Of a DNA stretch of 64,000 nucleotides, positions 54,623 through 63,360 are shown piece by piece. Each line of letters opens with the position of its first letter. Position 1 is the stretch's first letter. The DNA lies in NCBI RefSeq assembly GCF_024519435.1, contig NZ_JALJRZ010000005.1:62001-126000 (forward strand). Direction: 5' to 3'. Position numbers and translations under genes: made by a program. The stretch comes from Terrabacter sp. Ter38 (GTDB taxonomy: Bacteria; Actinomycetota; Actinomycetes; Actinomycetales; Dermatophilaceae). The notes below the pieces were generated by a model. The model was given only the letters and a program-made list of their open reading frames with translations, did not search any database and was not told the origin of the DNA.

Positions 54623-55860
54623 CAGATCGCTCCCGCGGCGCGGAGCTCGGCGATCTGCGCCGGCTCGTAGCCGAGCTCGGCCAGCACGACATCGGTGTCT
54701 TCGCCGTGCGCGCGTCCCGTGTGGCGGATCCCGCCGGGGGTCTGCGACAGACGGAAGAGCACGTTCTGCATGCGCACCGCCCCGAGGTCCGGGTCTTCGA
54801 CCGTCGCGATCGTCCCGATGTGGTTCAGCTGCGCGTCCTCGATCACCTGCGACATGTCGTAGACCGGCGCGATGGCGGCCTCGGCCTGCTCGAACTCCTC
54901 GATGACCTGGTCGAGCGGACGGACCGCGATCCAGTCCGCGACGGCCGCGTCGATGACATCGGCGTGCTGCGCGCGGCCCAGGCCCGAGGCGAACCACTCG
55001 TGCTCGATGAGGTCGGGTCGGCCCACCAGCCGCATCACGCGTTCGGCGATGGAGTGGGCACTGGAGGAGATCGCGACCCAGCGGCCCTCCGCCGTGCGAT
55101 AGGTGTTGCGCGGCGCGTTGTTCTCCGAGCGGTTGCCCGCGCGTTGCGTGACGTGACCCAGCTGGTCGTACGCGGTGAGCTGTGGACCGAGCATGGCGAG
55201 GATCGGCTCGATGATCGCGAGGTCGACGACCTGACCTTGACCGGTGCGTTCCCGGTGGTGCAGAGCGGTGAGGGTCGCGATGGTGGTCGCGAGGCCGGCG
55301 ATGTTGTCGGCCAGCGCGAGCGGCGGGAGGGTCGGCGGGCCGTCCGCCTGGCCCGTGGAGAACGCGAAGCCACTCATGGCCTCCGCGAGCGTGCCGAACG
55401 CGGGTCGGCGCGCCATCGGTCCGGTCTGCCCGAAGCCGGTCACCCGCACGAGGATGAGGCCGGGGTTGTCCGCCGAGAGGGTCTCGTGGCAGAGGCCCCA
55501 ACGCTCGAGGGTGCCGGGGCGGAAGTTCTCGATCACGACGTCTGCGTCCCGGACGAGCCGGAGAAATACCTCGCGACCACCCGGCGAGCTGAGGTCGAGC
55601 GTCGCCGTGCGCTTGTTGCGCCCGAGCAGGGTCCACCAGAGGCCCTTTCCGTGCTTCGACTTGCCGTGCGTGCGCGCGCCGTCTGGTCGCGTCGGATGCT
55701 CGATCTTCAGCACGTCCGCGCCGAAGTCCGCGAGGATCGTCGCGGCCGACGGGCCCGCGAAGAGTGTGGCGATGTCGAGCACCCGAACGTCGGCGAGCGG
55801 TCCCTGCCGGGGTCGGGTCTGCTCGTCAGCGGGCGTGGTTTCGGCTGCCGTGCGGGTCAC
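54622..55860 (-). CDS. CaiB/BaiF-type CoA-transferase 2
   Basis: This 412-residue protein starts with GTG 55860 and has GGGAGG 5-10 nt upstream. Family motifs are LADFGADVLKIEHP (about 43-56), LGRNKRTATLDL and VTGFGQTGPMARRPAFGTLAEAMSG. The catalytic Asp position is Gly156 here, in contrast to transferase 1. It leads the operon and so is expressed with all the downstream genes. It could be a non-catalytic partner subunit, or belong to a subfamily using another residue. Confidence 0.9.
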   Translation of the reverse strand: MTRTAAETTPADEQTRPRQGPLADVRVLDIATLFAGPSAATILADFGADVLKIEHPTRPDGARTHGKSKHGKGLWWTLLGRNKRTATLDLSSPGGREVFLRLVRDADVVIENFRPGTLERWGLCHETLSADNPGLILVRVTGFGQTGPMARRPAFGTLAEAMSGFAFSTGQADGPPTLPPLALADNIAGLATTIATLTALHHRERTGQGQVVDLAIIEPILAMLGPQLTAYDQLGHVTQRAGNRSENNAPRNTYRTAEGRWVAISSSAHSIAERVMRLVGRPDLIEHEWFASGLGRAQHADVIDAAVADWIAVRPLDQVIEEFEQAEAAIAPVYDMSQVIEDAQLNHIGTIATVEDPDLGAVRMQNVLFRLSQTPGGIRHTGRAHGEDTDVVLAELGYEPAQIAELRAAGAI

Positions 55861-55956
55861 GGGTGCCTCCCTCTTGAGCGGCGGTCGAGCATCCTCGACG
55901 GCGGGACTGGATGTTCGGCGAGGCTAGGAACATCACGACGCGACGAACAACGACGG

Positions 55957-55973
55957 CTATCACTGGGTGATAG
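55957..55973. promoter_or_regulatory. Palindromic operator between the acyl-CoA operon and the gentisate genes
   Basis: CTATCAC-TGG-GTGATAG is perfect, extended imperfectly to ACGG/CCGT. It contains T-N11-A spacing compatible with a LysR site. It sits in the 200-nt divergent gap, 88 nt from the hydroxylase start and 97 nt from the CoA-transferase start, and could control both directions. Confidence 0.65.
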
Positions 55974-56060
55974 AGCCGTGTGACGACCCGGCGACCTCGG
56001 TCGCACGCTCTTCCCGTCGGCAGCTCATCGGTGAGCTCGCCCAAGAGGAAGGGACGAGGA

Positions 56061-57275
56061 ATGAGCAGCACCGAGACCCATCAGGTCGAGACGCTCGTCG
56101 TGGGCGGGGGCATCGCCGGCCTGGCCACGGCGCTGGGACTCGCGCGCCAGGGCAGGGCGGTCCATGTCATCGAGCGCGCCGAGCGGTTCGGCGAGGTCGG
56201 TGCCGGCATCCAGCTCGCGCCCAACGCCATGGCCGTCCTCGACAGCCTCGGCGTCATGGACGCGATCATGCAGGACGCCGTGTTGCCTCAGAAGAAGCGC
56301 TACCTCGACGCCGTGACCGGCGAGGAGATCGCGACCATCGACCTGGGCCCTCAGTTCGTCGAGCGCTACGGCTACCCGTACGTGGTGACGCACCGCGCGG
56401 ACCTGCACGGGGCGCTCCTCCGCGGCTGCCGCGACCACGAACTCGTGACGCTGGAGACCGACCGCGCCGTGACGGGCGCGCGCAACCTCGATGACGGACG
56501 CGCCGGCGTCGAGTGCGCTGACGGCATGATCTACGTGGCCGATGCCGTCATCGGCGCCGACGGGTTGCGTTCTGCCGTGAGGCCGCTCGTCGTCGACGAT
56601 GCCACAGTCCCGTCAGAGTACGTGGCGTACCGCGGCACCGTCCCGGTCGAGACCGTCTCCGCCGAGGCCGCCCAGACCCCGACGGTGCTCTGCTGGCTCG
56701 GCCCGCAGATGCACCTCATCCAGTACCCCCTTCGAGGGGGCAAGCTCTACAACAACGTCGCGGTCTTCCGCTCGGAGTGGTACTCGCCGGACCACGACGA
56801 CTGGGGGACGGAGGCGGAGCTGGACGCACGCTTCGCGCGGTGCTGCACGCAGGTGCAGCAGGCCGGCCGCTACCTCAACCGGGACATCCGATGGCCCATG
56901 TACGACCGAGAGCCCATCAGCACCTGGACCCAAGGCGCCGTGACCCTGATCGGGGACGCAGCTCACCCCATGCTCCAGTACCTCGCCCAAGGGGGTGCGC
57001 AGTCGCTCGACGACTCGCTCGCGCTGGTCGAGGCCATGGTGAGCGAGCCCTCCGCCCACGCGGCGTTCCGCCGCTACGAGGCGCAGCGCGCCGCGCACAC
57101 CGGCACCGTCCAGCGCCTTGCCCGAGTCGCCGGCGAGCTGTTCCACATCGACGGGGTCGGACGGGCGCTGCGCAACGCGGCCTTCGCGGACCACGACCCG
57201 ACGGACTACACGAGCCTCGACTGGATGTTCATGCCGTGGGCCAAGGCCGGCCCGTCGAGGTCCTACCCCTACTGA
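56061..57275 (+). CDS. FAD-dependent 3-hydroxybenzoate 6-hydroxylase (probable)
   Basis: The product is 404 residues from ATG 56061, with GAGGA upstream. The FAD fingerprint GGGIAGLATALG lies at about 15-26, DGLRSAVRPL follows the DG motif, and IGDAAHPMLQYLAQGG binds the riboflavin. The group A monooxygenase architecture fits salicylate and 3-hydroxybenzoate hydroxylases. The gentisate dioxygenase gene directly downstream favours 3-hydroxybenzoate to gentisate; a salicylate 5-type reaction is not made by this class. It is first of three co-directional pathway genes. Confidence 0.87.
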   Translation: MSSTETHQVETLVVGGGIAGLATALGLARQGRAVHVIERAERFGEVGAGIQLAPNAMAVLDSLGVMDAIMQDAVLPQKKRYLDAVTGEEIATIDLGPQFVERYGYPYVVTHRADLHGALLRGCRDHELVTLETDRAVTGARNLDDGRAGVECADGMIYVADAVIGADGLRSAVRPLVVDDATVPSEYVAYRGTVPVETVSAEAAQTPTVLCWLGPQMHLIQYPLRGGKLYNNVAVFRSEWYSPDHDDWGTEAELDARFARCCTQVQQAGRYLNRDIRWPMYDREPISTWTQGAVTLIGDAAHPMLQYLAQGGAQSLDDSLALVEAMVSEPSAHAAFRRYEAQRAAHTGTVQRLARVAGELFHIDGVGRALRNAAFADHDPTDYTSLDWMFMPWAKAGPSRSYPY

Positions 57276-57339
57276 TGTCCCCGTCCCCGCCGAACTATCG
57301 ACCCATCCCACGTGCGAGCCAGACGACCAGGAGCAGCAG

Positions 57340-58374
57340 ATGAGCACCGACGTGATCCCAGCCACCGACCGCGATGCCTTCTACGCGCGCCTCGCAGCGA
57401 ACCACTACTCGCCGCTGTGGACGCTCATGGGCGGCCTCGGGCCCGAGCCCACCACCACCCTCGTGCCACACATCTGGCGATACGCGGAGGCTCGCGAGCT
57501 CATGGTCGAGGCGGGCGACGTGGTCCCGCTCGAGGACGCCCTGCGCCGCGTGCTCGGCTTCCGGAACCCGGGCTCGCTGGCGCACCAGCGCACCGGTGCA
57601 ACCGACACCCTGTGGGCCGCCCTGCAGCTGGTCCTCCCCGGCGAGGTCGCCCCGGCGCACCGGCACACCCCCTCGGCGCTGCGCTTCATCGTGGAGGGCG
57701 CGGGGGCGTACACGGTCGTCAACGGTCAGCGGGTCGCGATGGAGGAGGGCGACTTCCTGTTGACCCCGAACGGCCACTGGCACGAGCACGGCCACCTCGG
57801 TGACGGTCCCGTGATCTGGCTCGATGGCCTCGACTCGCCCTTGGTGTCGCGGCTCAACCAGTACGTCCTCGACGAGGAGGACGACCTCCAGCAGGTCGAC
57901 GCCGACCTGCCGGCACCGTTTGTCAACGGGATGCTCGCCAAGCACTGGGGCTCGCCCGCGAAGGTCGCCCAGCCACTTGTCTACAAGCTCGCGGACGCGC
58001 TGGAGGTCATCGAGCACCTGCGTGACGGCGAGGGCGACCCGTTCGACGACATCGTCGTCGAGTACCGCAATCCGATCTCCGGCGGTTCGGTGATGACGAC
58101 CATCGCGGCCTTCCTGCAGCTGGTCCGGCCGGGCGTCGACACCCGAGCGCACCGGCACACGCACTCCACCGTCTACCACGTGGTCCGCGGGTCGGGTCAC
58201 TCGGTGATCGCTGGCGAGCGCGTGGAGTGGACCAAGGGCGACACCATCGCCGTGCCGCTGTGGTACGAGCACTCGCACCACAACCACTCCAGTGAGGACG
58301 CGATCCTCTTCTCCTACACCGACAAGCCCGCCGTCGAGGCGCTGGGCCTCGGCCGCACCGCGGCGAGCGCCTGA
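57340..58374 (+). CDS. Gentisate 1,2-dioxygenase
   Basis: This 344-residue bicupin opens the aromatic ring of gentisate between C1 and C2 to give maleylpyruvate. The first cupin has PAHRHTPSALRFIVEG (Fe ligands His107 and His109) and GHWHEHGH (about 146-153). The second cupin, HRHTHSTVYHVVRGSG, repeats the fold and may have lost iron. Length and motifs match actinobacterial GDO. GAGCAG precedes ATG 57340. Confidence 0.94.
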   Translation: MSTDVIPATDRDAFYARLAANHYSPLWTLMGGLGPEPTTTLVPHIWRYAEARELMVEAGDVVPLEDALRRVLGFRNPGSLAHQRTGATDTLWAALQLVLPGEVAPAHRHTPSALRFIVEGAGAYTVVNGQRVAMEEGDFLLTPNGHWHEHGHLGDGPVIWLDGLDSPLVSRLNQYVLDEEDDLQQVDADLPAPFVNGMLAKHWGSPAKVAQPLVYKLADALEVIEHLRDGEGDPFDDIVVEYRNPISGGSVMTTIAAFLQLVRPGVDTRAHRHTHSTVYHVVRGSGHSVIAGERVEWTKGDTIAVPLWYEHSHHNHSSEDAILFSYTDKPAVEALGLGRTAASA

Positions 58375-58465
58375 GCCTTCGGCCGCACCCCAGCCGGAGA
58401 CCCCAGCCCACCGCAGCCCACTCAGCCCGCCGCACCCATGAGCGGCACCACAGCGAGGAAGACCT

Positions 58466-59320
58466 GTGAAGCTTTTCGTCTACGACGCCCAACGCCTGGG
58501 CGTGGAGGCTACCGACGCCACCATCGTCGATCTCACCGACCTTGTCCCCCTGCACACCGAGCCGAAGGAGCGCATGAACGCCCTCATCCGCGCGTGGGAC
58601 TCCGTGCGGGACGAGGTCGCCCGTCGCTCCGCACGCGGTGGCGGAGCAGTTCGGTCAACCGTGACGGTCCGCGCCCCTCAGCCGCAGCCGCGCAACCTCA
58701 TCGCCGCGCCGATCAACTACCACAAGCACCAGCAGGAGATGGGCGGCGGATCAGGCGTCTACCGGGACCGTCCGATCCTCGATGTCACCGTGCGCATCGG
58801 CTTCTTCAAAGCCGTCACCTCGATCGTCGGGCCGGACGCCTGCATCCAGCTGCCAATGCCGGACCGGCGATTCGACCACGAGGCCGAGGTCGGCGTGATC
58901 ATCGGGAAGGAGACGAGGGGCGTCTCGGAGGCCGAGGCGCTCGACCACGTCTTCGGCTTCACCCCGCTGCTCGACATCACCCTGCGCGGCGAGGAGGACC
59001 GCTCGTGGCGCAAGTCGATGGACACCTTCACGCCGATCGGGCCGCACATCATCACCGCAGACGAGGTCCCGGACCCGGCGAACCTCGACTTCTGGCTCAC
59101 CGTCAACGGACAGGTGCGTCAGAAGGCGAACACCTCCCAGCTGATCTGGAGCATCGCCCGGCTCGTCTCCGAGTACTCGCAGGTCGTCACCTTGCAGCCC
59201 GGCGACATCATCGCCACCGGCACCCCGGAGGGAGTGGGCCAGATCGTGCCCGGTGACTCCGTGACGCTGACCATCCCGGCCGTCGGTGAGCTGACGATGC
59301 CCGTGGTCTCCCGCGCGTAG
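58466..59320 (+). CDS. Fumarylacetoacetate-hydrolase family protein, probable fumarylpyruvate hydrolase
   Basis: This 284-residue protein starts with GTG 58466 (GAGGAAG upstream). FAH motifs are FDHEAEVGVIIGKETRG (metal Glu residues), the KSMDTFTPIGPHI segment, and GDIIATGTPEGVG near the C-terminus. In the gentisate route it would split fumarylpyruvate to fumarate and pyruvate, or maleylpyruvate to maleate and pyruvate. No maleylpyruvate isomerase gene is adjacent, so direct hydrolysis is possible. Confidence 0.9.
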   Translation: MKLFVYDAQRLGVEATDATIVDLTDLVPLHTEPKERMNALIRAWDSVRDEVARRSARGGGAVRSTVTVRAPQPQPRNLIAAPINYHKHQQEMGGGSGVYRDRPILDVTVRIGFFKAVTSIVGPDACIQLPMPDRRFDHEAEVGVIIGKETRGVSEAEALDHVFGFTPLLDITLRGEEDRSWRKSMDTFTPIGPHIITADEVPDPANLDFWLTVNGQVRQKANTSQLIWSIARLVSEYSQVVTLQPGDIIATGTPEGVGQIVPGDSVTLTIPAVGELTMPVVSRA

Positions 59321-59702
59321 GGACTGTCGTCCCTGCGATGGCGTGTTTCATCGCGCCTGCTCGTGTTGGCTGCCCTGTGCCAACCTCCTCGGACACGCGG
59401 CTCAAGACGCGACCTGCGCGGCCGCGACACCGGCGACGAGCTATCTCGTGATCCTCTGCGGTTTCGAGCGTGCAGGTGTCTTCAGACATGGGCTTCATCA
59501 GGGCCCCCTCGTCCCGAGCTGCGCGTGTGAGAGCACTACGGTCCGGAAGCGCTGCGGCATGCGCGTCTGCTCTCCGCAGTGCCGGACCTACGTGCTTTGA
59601 CGTAGAGGCGACGAGCCGCCGCCGGCCGGCATACGCTGAGCTCGGTGGCGTCCGGCGTACCCTCGGCCCCATGGCGAGTGCGGGAAGCGCGGCGGTGCAG
59701 CG
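59321..59702. other. Intergenic region between the gentisate genes and the TRIC-type channel
   Basis: No convincing gene is seen. A short hairpin (AGGGAC-TGTC-GTCCCT) directly follows the hydrolase stop and may terminate the gentisate transcript. A longer stem at 59540-59588 pairs GGTCCGG with CCGGACC, and inside it CTGCGG with CCGCAG; it could be an RNA structure but has no further support. A CGGCATAC octamer occurs at 59627. Confidence 0.5.
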
Positions 59703-60335
59703 GTGACGACCGCGAGCGTGGTCGTGCTCGTCCTCGACCTCGCTGGGACGCTGGTCTTCGCCCTGAACGGAGCGCTCACGGCGATCAGGTCGGTGCGGGT
59801 GGACATCGTCGGGGTCGTCACCCTCGGGATGATCACGGCCATGGGCGGCGGCATCGTCCGGGACGTCCTCATCGGGAGGCTCCCTCCGGCGACCTTCAGC
59901 GACTGGCGATACCTCGCCGTTGCCGGCGTCGGGGCGCTCATCGCTTTCGCACTCGGCAGGCGACTGGATCGAATCTCACTGTCCATCAACGTCTTCGACG
60001 CCTTGGGGCTCAGCTTCTTCGCCGTCACGGGCGCCACCAAGGCGCTCGAGGCGGGGCTGGGCCCCGTCCAGGCGGTCATCCTGGGCGCGATCACGGCCGT
60101 CGGAGGCGGCACGCTGCGCGACGTCCTCATCGGACAGGTTCCCTCGGTCCTGAGCAGCGGCCTCTATGCCATTCCCGCCGTGGTGGGAGCTGCCATCACC
60201 GTCGTCGCCGTCCGTCTCGGGGTCGACGGGCTGGCGGCAGCACTCCTGGCGGCCCTTGCGTGCTTCACGATCCGCATGCTCGGGCTGCGCTTCGACATAG
60301 ACGCGCCGACACCTCGGGACGCCCCGCCATCGTGA
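59703..60335 (+). CDS. Trimeric intracellular cation channel (TRIC) / UPF0126 family membrane protein
   Basis: This 210-residue protein has seven predicted helices arranged as two homologous repeats. Each repeat carries the family glycine motif: MGGGIVRDVLIGRLP (about 47-61) and VGGGTLRDVLIGQVP (about 133-147). N-terminal LAGTLVFALNGALTAIR is characteristic. Prokaryotic TRIC homologues conduct monovalent cations as trimers. The start is GTG 59703. It is convergent with the amidohydrolase gene, 8 nt away. Confidence 0.92.
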   Translation: MTTASVVVLVLDLAGTLVFALNGALTAIRSVRVDIVGVVTLGMITAMGGGIVRDVLIGRLPPATFSDWRYLAVAGVGALIAFALGRRLDRISLSINVFDALGLSFFAVTGATKALEAGLGPVQAVILGAITAVGGGTLRDVLIGQVPSVLSSGLYAIPAVVGAAITVVAVRLGVDGLAAALLAALACFTIRMLGLRFDIDAPTPRDAPPS

Positions 60336-60343
60336 CGGTCAGG

Positions 60344-61633
60344 TCACCGAGCGGTTGCGCCGCCGTCGGTGGTGTGCGCCGAACGGGCCAGGTAGCTCAT
60401 GGCTGCCACGGTCATCGCTGAGGCGCCGGTGCGGAAAGTGGGCTCCATGACGGGCACGAAGGTGCTCGCATGGTTGCCCGGGATCGTCTTGGCCAGCGTC
60501 CCGGCGGCCTCCGCGCGTCGATAGGTCTCGGGATCGAAACCGCCCCAGATCCAGTACAGGTAGGGCACGTCCAGCCCGTTGGGGATGTCGCTGAAGTCCT
60601 CACTGCCGGTGGAGGGCTCCATCAGGATGGCCTTGTCGCCGAAGTGCTCGGTCAAGGCGGCCGAGACCCGGTCGTAGACCTCTGGACTGTTGTCGGTGAC
60701 GGGGAAGGGGTCGGTGTAGTCGAACTCCGGTGGGACGGGCGAGCCGGAGGCTTCGCACTCCGCCTTGACGATTCGCTCGATCGCCTCCCGCAGCTGCGCC
60801 CGGGTGCGGTCGTCGTAGGCACGCAGGTTGAGCAGCAGCGTCGTGCTCTCCGGGATGACGTTGCTCTTGCTCCCCGACTGGAAGGCGCCGACGGTGACGA
60901 CTCCGAAATGGCCCGGGGCAAGCTCTCGGGAGACGATCGCGTTCAGGCGCATCACCACCGCGCTGCCGAGCAGGATCGGGTCGATGCCGAGATGGGGCAT
61001 CGACCCGTGGGTGCCACGACCGTGGAGGGTGATCCTGATGCTGTCGGCGGCAGAGAGGGCGGCGCCGGGTCGGGACGCGACGGTGTCGTGGGGCAGTCCC
61101 ATCACGTGCTGGCCCAGGGCGACGTCCGGCCTGGGGATCCGACCGGCCAACCCGTCCTTGATCATGGCGGCGGCTCCGGTGCCGAGCTCCTCAGCGGGTT
61201 GGAAGAGGGCGATGAAGGTGCCGGACCATGCATCGGGGTGGTCGGCGAGCAGCTGGGCCGCCGCGAGCAGGCACGTGACGTGCATGTCGTGTCCGCACGC
61301 GTGCATCACGGGGGTCTCGTTTCCGGCCGCGTCGACGGCTGTGGCCGTGGAGGCATAGGGAAGGCCAGTTGCCTCCCGCACCGGCAGAGCATCCATGTCG
61401 GCGCGCGCCAGCACCACCGGCCCCTCCCCGTTTCGCAGGACTCCCACGACACCGGTGGTACCGATGCCGGCATGCACCTCGTAGCCCAGCTCGGTGAGGC
61501 GGTCGTCGACCAAGCCCGCCGTGCGGCGTTCCTGGAAGCTCAGCTCCGGGTGGCGGTGGAGGTCCTGGTAGAAGTCGAGGTGCCAGGACTGGATCCTGTC
61601 GAGGTCGTCGAGCAGCTCATCCGCAGCGGTCAT
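60344..61633 (-). CDS. M20-family amidohydrolase
   Basis: The product is 429 residues from ATG 61633, chosen because GAAGGA lies just before it. Di-metal ligands occur in RADMDALPV (about 86-94), HACGHDMH (about 118-125), QPAEELGTGA and near GSEDFSDI. A lid dimerisation domain occupies about 200-310. This subgroup hydrolyses N-acyl or N-carbamoyl amino acids, hippurate or indole-acetyl conjugates. The nearby benzoate-type metabolism makes hippurate conceivable, but specificity is not readable. Confidence 0.92.
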   Translation of the reverse strand: MTAADELLDDLDRIQSWHLDFYQDLHRHPELSFQERRTAGLVDDRLTELGYEVHAGIGTTGVVGVLRNGEGPVVLARADMDALPVREATGLPYASTATAVDAAGNETPVMHACGHDMHVTCLLAAAQLLADHPDAWSGTFIALFQPAEELGTGAAAMIKDGLAGRIPRPDVALGQHVMGLPHDTVASRPGAALSAADSIRITLHGRGTHGSMPHLGIDPILLGSAVVMRLNAIVSRELAPGHFGVVTVGAFQSGSKSNVIPESTTLLLNLRAYDDRTRAQLREAIERIVKAECEASGSPVPPEFDYTDPFPVTDNSPEVYDRVSAALTEHFGDKAILMEPSTGSEDFSDIPNGLDVPYLYWIWGGFDPETYRRAEAAGTLAKTIPGNHASTFVPVMEPTFRTGASAMTVAAMSYLARSAHTTDGGATAR

Positions 61634-61708
61634 CTGTCCTTCGTACACGCGCGTCAGGGCCGGGACAAGGCCCTGAGCCTGCTGTCCACGGCCCCCTCCA
61701 CCGACTGG

Positions 61709-62713
61709 TCACCAGCGCTGGCGAACGTCCTCGGCCCACCCGTACAGTCCGTCGACGCCGACGTCACCCACGCGGCCCGCCCACGTGCCGAAGCACTGGT
61801 GGGTCCGCGAGGCCACCAGGCCGAGCTGGGTCACCGAGCGGCGGAGGTGCTCCGGGTGGAAGGTCACGGCCACGGGGCCTCCCGTGATCCGCCACGGCGC
61901 CATCCAGTCCTCGTGCGAGTACTCCCACTGGAGGTCGTCACTGATCTTCGTGAGCCGCCCGTCGACGATGACGGCGTTCTCGGTCGACCCGGTGCCGTCG
62001 GTCCACCTCCCGCCGAGCTGGAGTCCGATGGTGCGATGCCCGACCATGCCCGAGCCGGAGCCCCAGTTCCACGAGATCGCATAGGGCCAGCGTCCGCGGC
62101 CATGGTCGAGGGTCGCCCACGAGGTGCCGGCCGCGATCGGGTAGGGGGTGCCGTCCACGACGAGCCGCCCCACCGCGGGGCGGGCCGGGTCCTTGACGGT
62201 GTACTGGAAGAGCCGATCGCTCCACGGCACCACGACGCCGAGTCGTTCATGTCCGGGCACGAGCTGGGCGACGACGTCGAGATCGACGCGCGCGGTTCGC
62301 GCGCGGAGTCTGGTGCCCTCCGGGGTGGGGTCGATGTCGATGGACAGACGCGTGGTGCGTGCCCGGGACGGGCCCTCGTCGAGGGTGCCCGGCAGGGTCG
62401 TACCGCGGCCGAGCGGAGCCACGGTGTCGACGGCGACCTGCGCACCCGAACGGCGGTCGAGGACGAAGAGCGAGGGGACGGCTGCATACCCGATGTCGGA
62501 CACGACCAGGGCGACGACGTGCGTCTCGGACGTGACCGCCCAGTACTCCCAGCGCTTGTTGCGACCCCAGCCGACCCGGCCGTGGCCGACGCCGTCTGCG
62601 CGGTGGAGCGAGGAACGTGTCCAGCCCACGGCGGCACGGTTCAACCGACCGTCCCCCAGGGTGAGGTCGACAGGGGCGGTGATCTCGCGTTCGTGGGGCA
62701 CGTGACTCATCAT
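61709..62713 (-). CDS. DUF2804 family protein
   Basis: The product has about 334 residues from ATG 62713 (a second ATG follows immediately). DUF2804 traits are GWGRNKRWEYWAV (about 48-60), RGRWPYAISWNWGSGSG (about 225-241), LGGRWTDGTG and WRITGGPVAVTFHPEH near the C-terminus. The family is beta-rich and of unknown function. It stands 75 nt upstream of the amidohydrolase on the same strand. Confidence 0.85.
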   Translation of the reverse strand: MMSHVPHEREITAPVDLTLGDGRLNRAAVGWTRSSLHRADGVGHGRVGWGRNKRWEYWAVTSETHVVALVVSDIGYAAVPSLFVLDRRSGAQVAVDTVAPLGRGTTLPGTLDEGPSRARTTRLSIDIDPTPEGTRLRARTARVDLDVVAQLVPGHERLGVVVPWSDRLFQYTVKDPARPAVGRLVVDGTPYPIAAGTSWATLDHGRGRWPYAISWNWGSGSGMVGHRTIGLQLGGRWTDGTGSTENAVIVDGRLTKISDDLQWEYSHEDWMAPWRITGGPVAVTFHPEHLRRSVTQLGLVASRTHQCFGTWAGRVGDVGVDGLYGWAEDVRQRW

Positions 62714-62805
62714 CGACCTGTCCACCGACCGGAGGCGGCGGGGGTCGCGTTCCCGACCCACGTCCGACGACCCTCGCTGCTCCGGCCCGGTCCGCAGGGC
62801 TCCCG

Positions 62806-63090
62806 TCACCGAGGGTCGTTCTCGCTCACGCCAAGGCGCACCTTTCCCGTGCGGGGGCACTCGTCCGAGTGCGCGAGCGCGTCCTTTCGCGCCTTGTCCC
62901 GGGCCCGACGAGCGGGGCCTGTCCAGTCGCAGCTCTTGCAGTAGCCGAGCACGAACGAGCCGTCCTCCTGCGTCGTGTCGGCGTCGACGCGTTCGAGCGT
63001 CGCGTGGTGCTTGTTGCCCTCGCCATCCTTGACGGTGAGCTCGTCACCGCGGCGCTTGAAGAACCGCGGACCACCCCCAGACTTCGCCAT
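62806..63090 (-). CDS. Small zinc-ribbon-like protein
   Basis: This 94-residue protein is read from ATG 63090 (MAKSGGGPRFFKRRG); codons upstream lack coding character. Four potential zinc ligands occur as CKSCDW (Cys51, Cys54) and HSDEC (His74, Cys78), separated by a basic helix rich in Arg, Lys and Ala. A beta-rich N-terminal half (DELTVKDGEGNKHHATLERV) precedes it. The family was not identified. Size and charge suggest a nucleic-acid or ribosome contact. Confidence 0.75.
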   Translation of the reverse strand: MAKSGGGPRFFKRRGDELTVKDGEGNKHHATLERVDADTTQEDGSFVLGYCKSCDWTGPARRARDKARKDALAHSDECPRTGKVRLGVSENDPR

Positions 63091-63360
63091 GGCGACATCG
63101 TCGCCTGCTTCGGCGCCGGGGCCAAGTGGCTGGCCAGGGCGCGGATGGCCGCCCGCGCGGGTGCCCGGCCGGCGCGAGACGCGGATCGACCCGTGGATGG
63201 ACCTATCCCGGTCAACTGGCGAGGTCGACTGAGTTCTTCGAATCATGCTCTTGCACAGACGAACTCGACGGTGCTACAACATTCCTACAGCGCATGCCAC
63301 GACGTGTGAGATGCGGTCGTGGCCACCATGGAGCATCTGGACATGATGGAGGTGACGACG

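Noticed and set aside
60470-62944. An 824-codon plus-strand open frame over the amidohydrolase and DUF2804 genes
   Set aside because: Both opposite-strand genes have strong family motifs; the long frame has none.
63241-63360. HspR (HAIR) or CIRCE operator before hsp20
   Set aside because: No CTTGAGT-N7-ACTCAAG or TTAGCACTC-N9-GAGTGCTAA match was found; only a possible sigma-70-like promoter.
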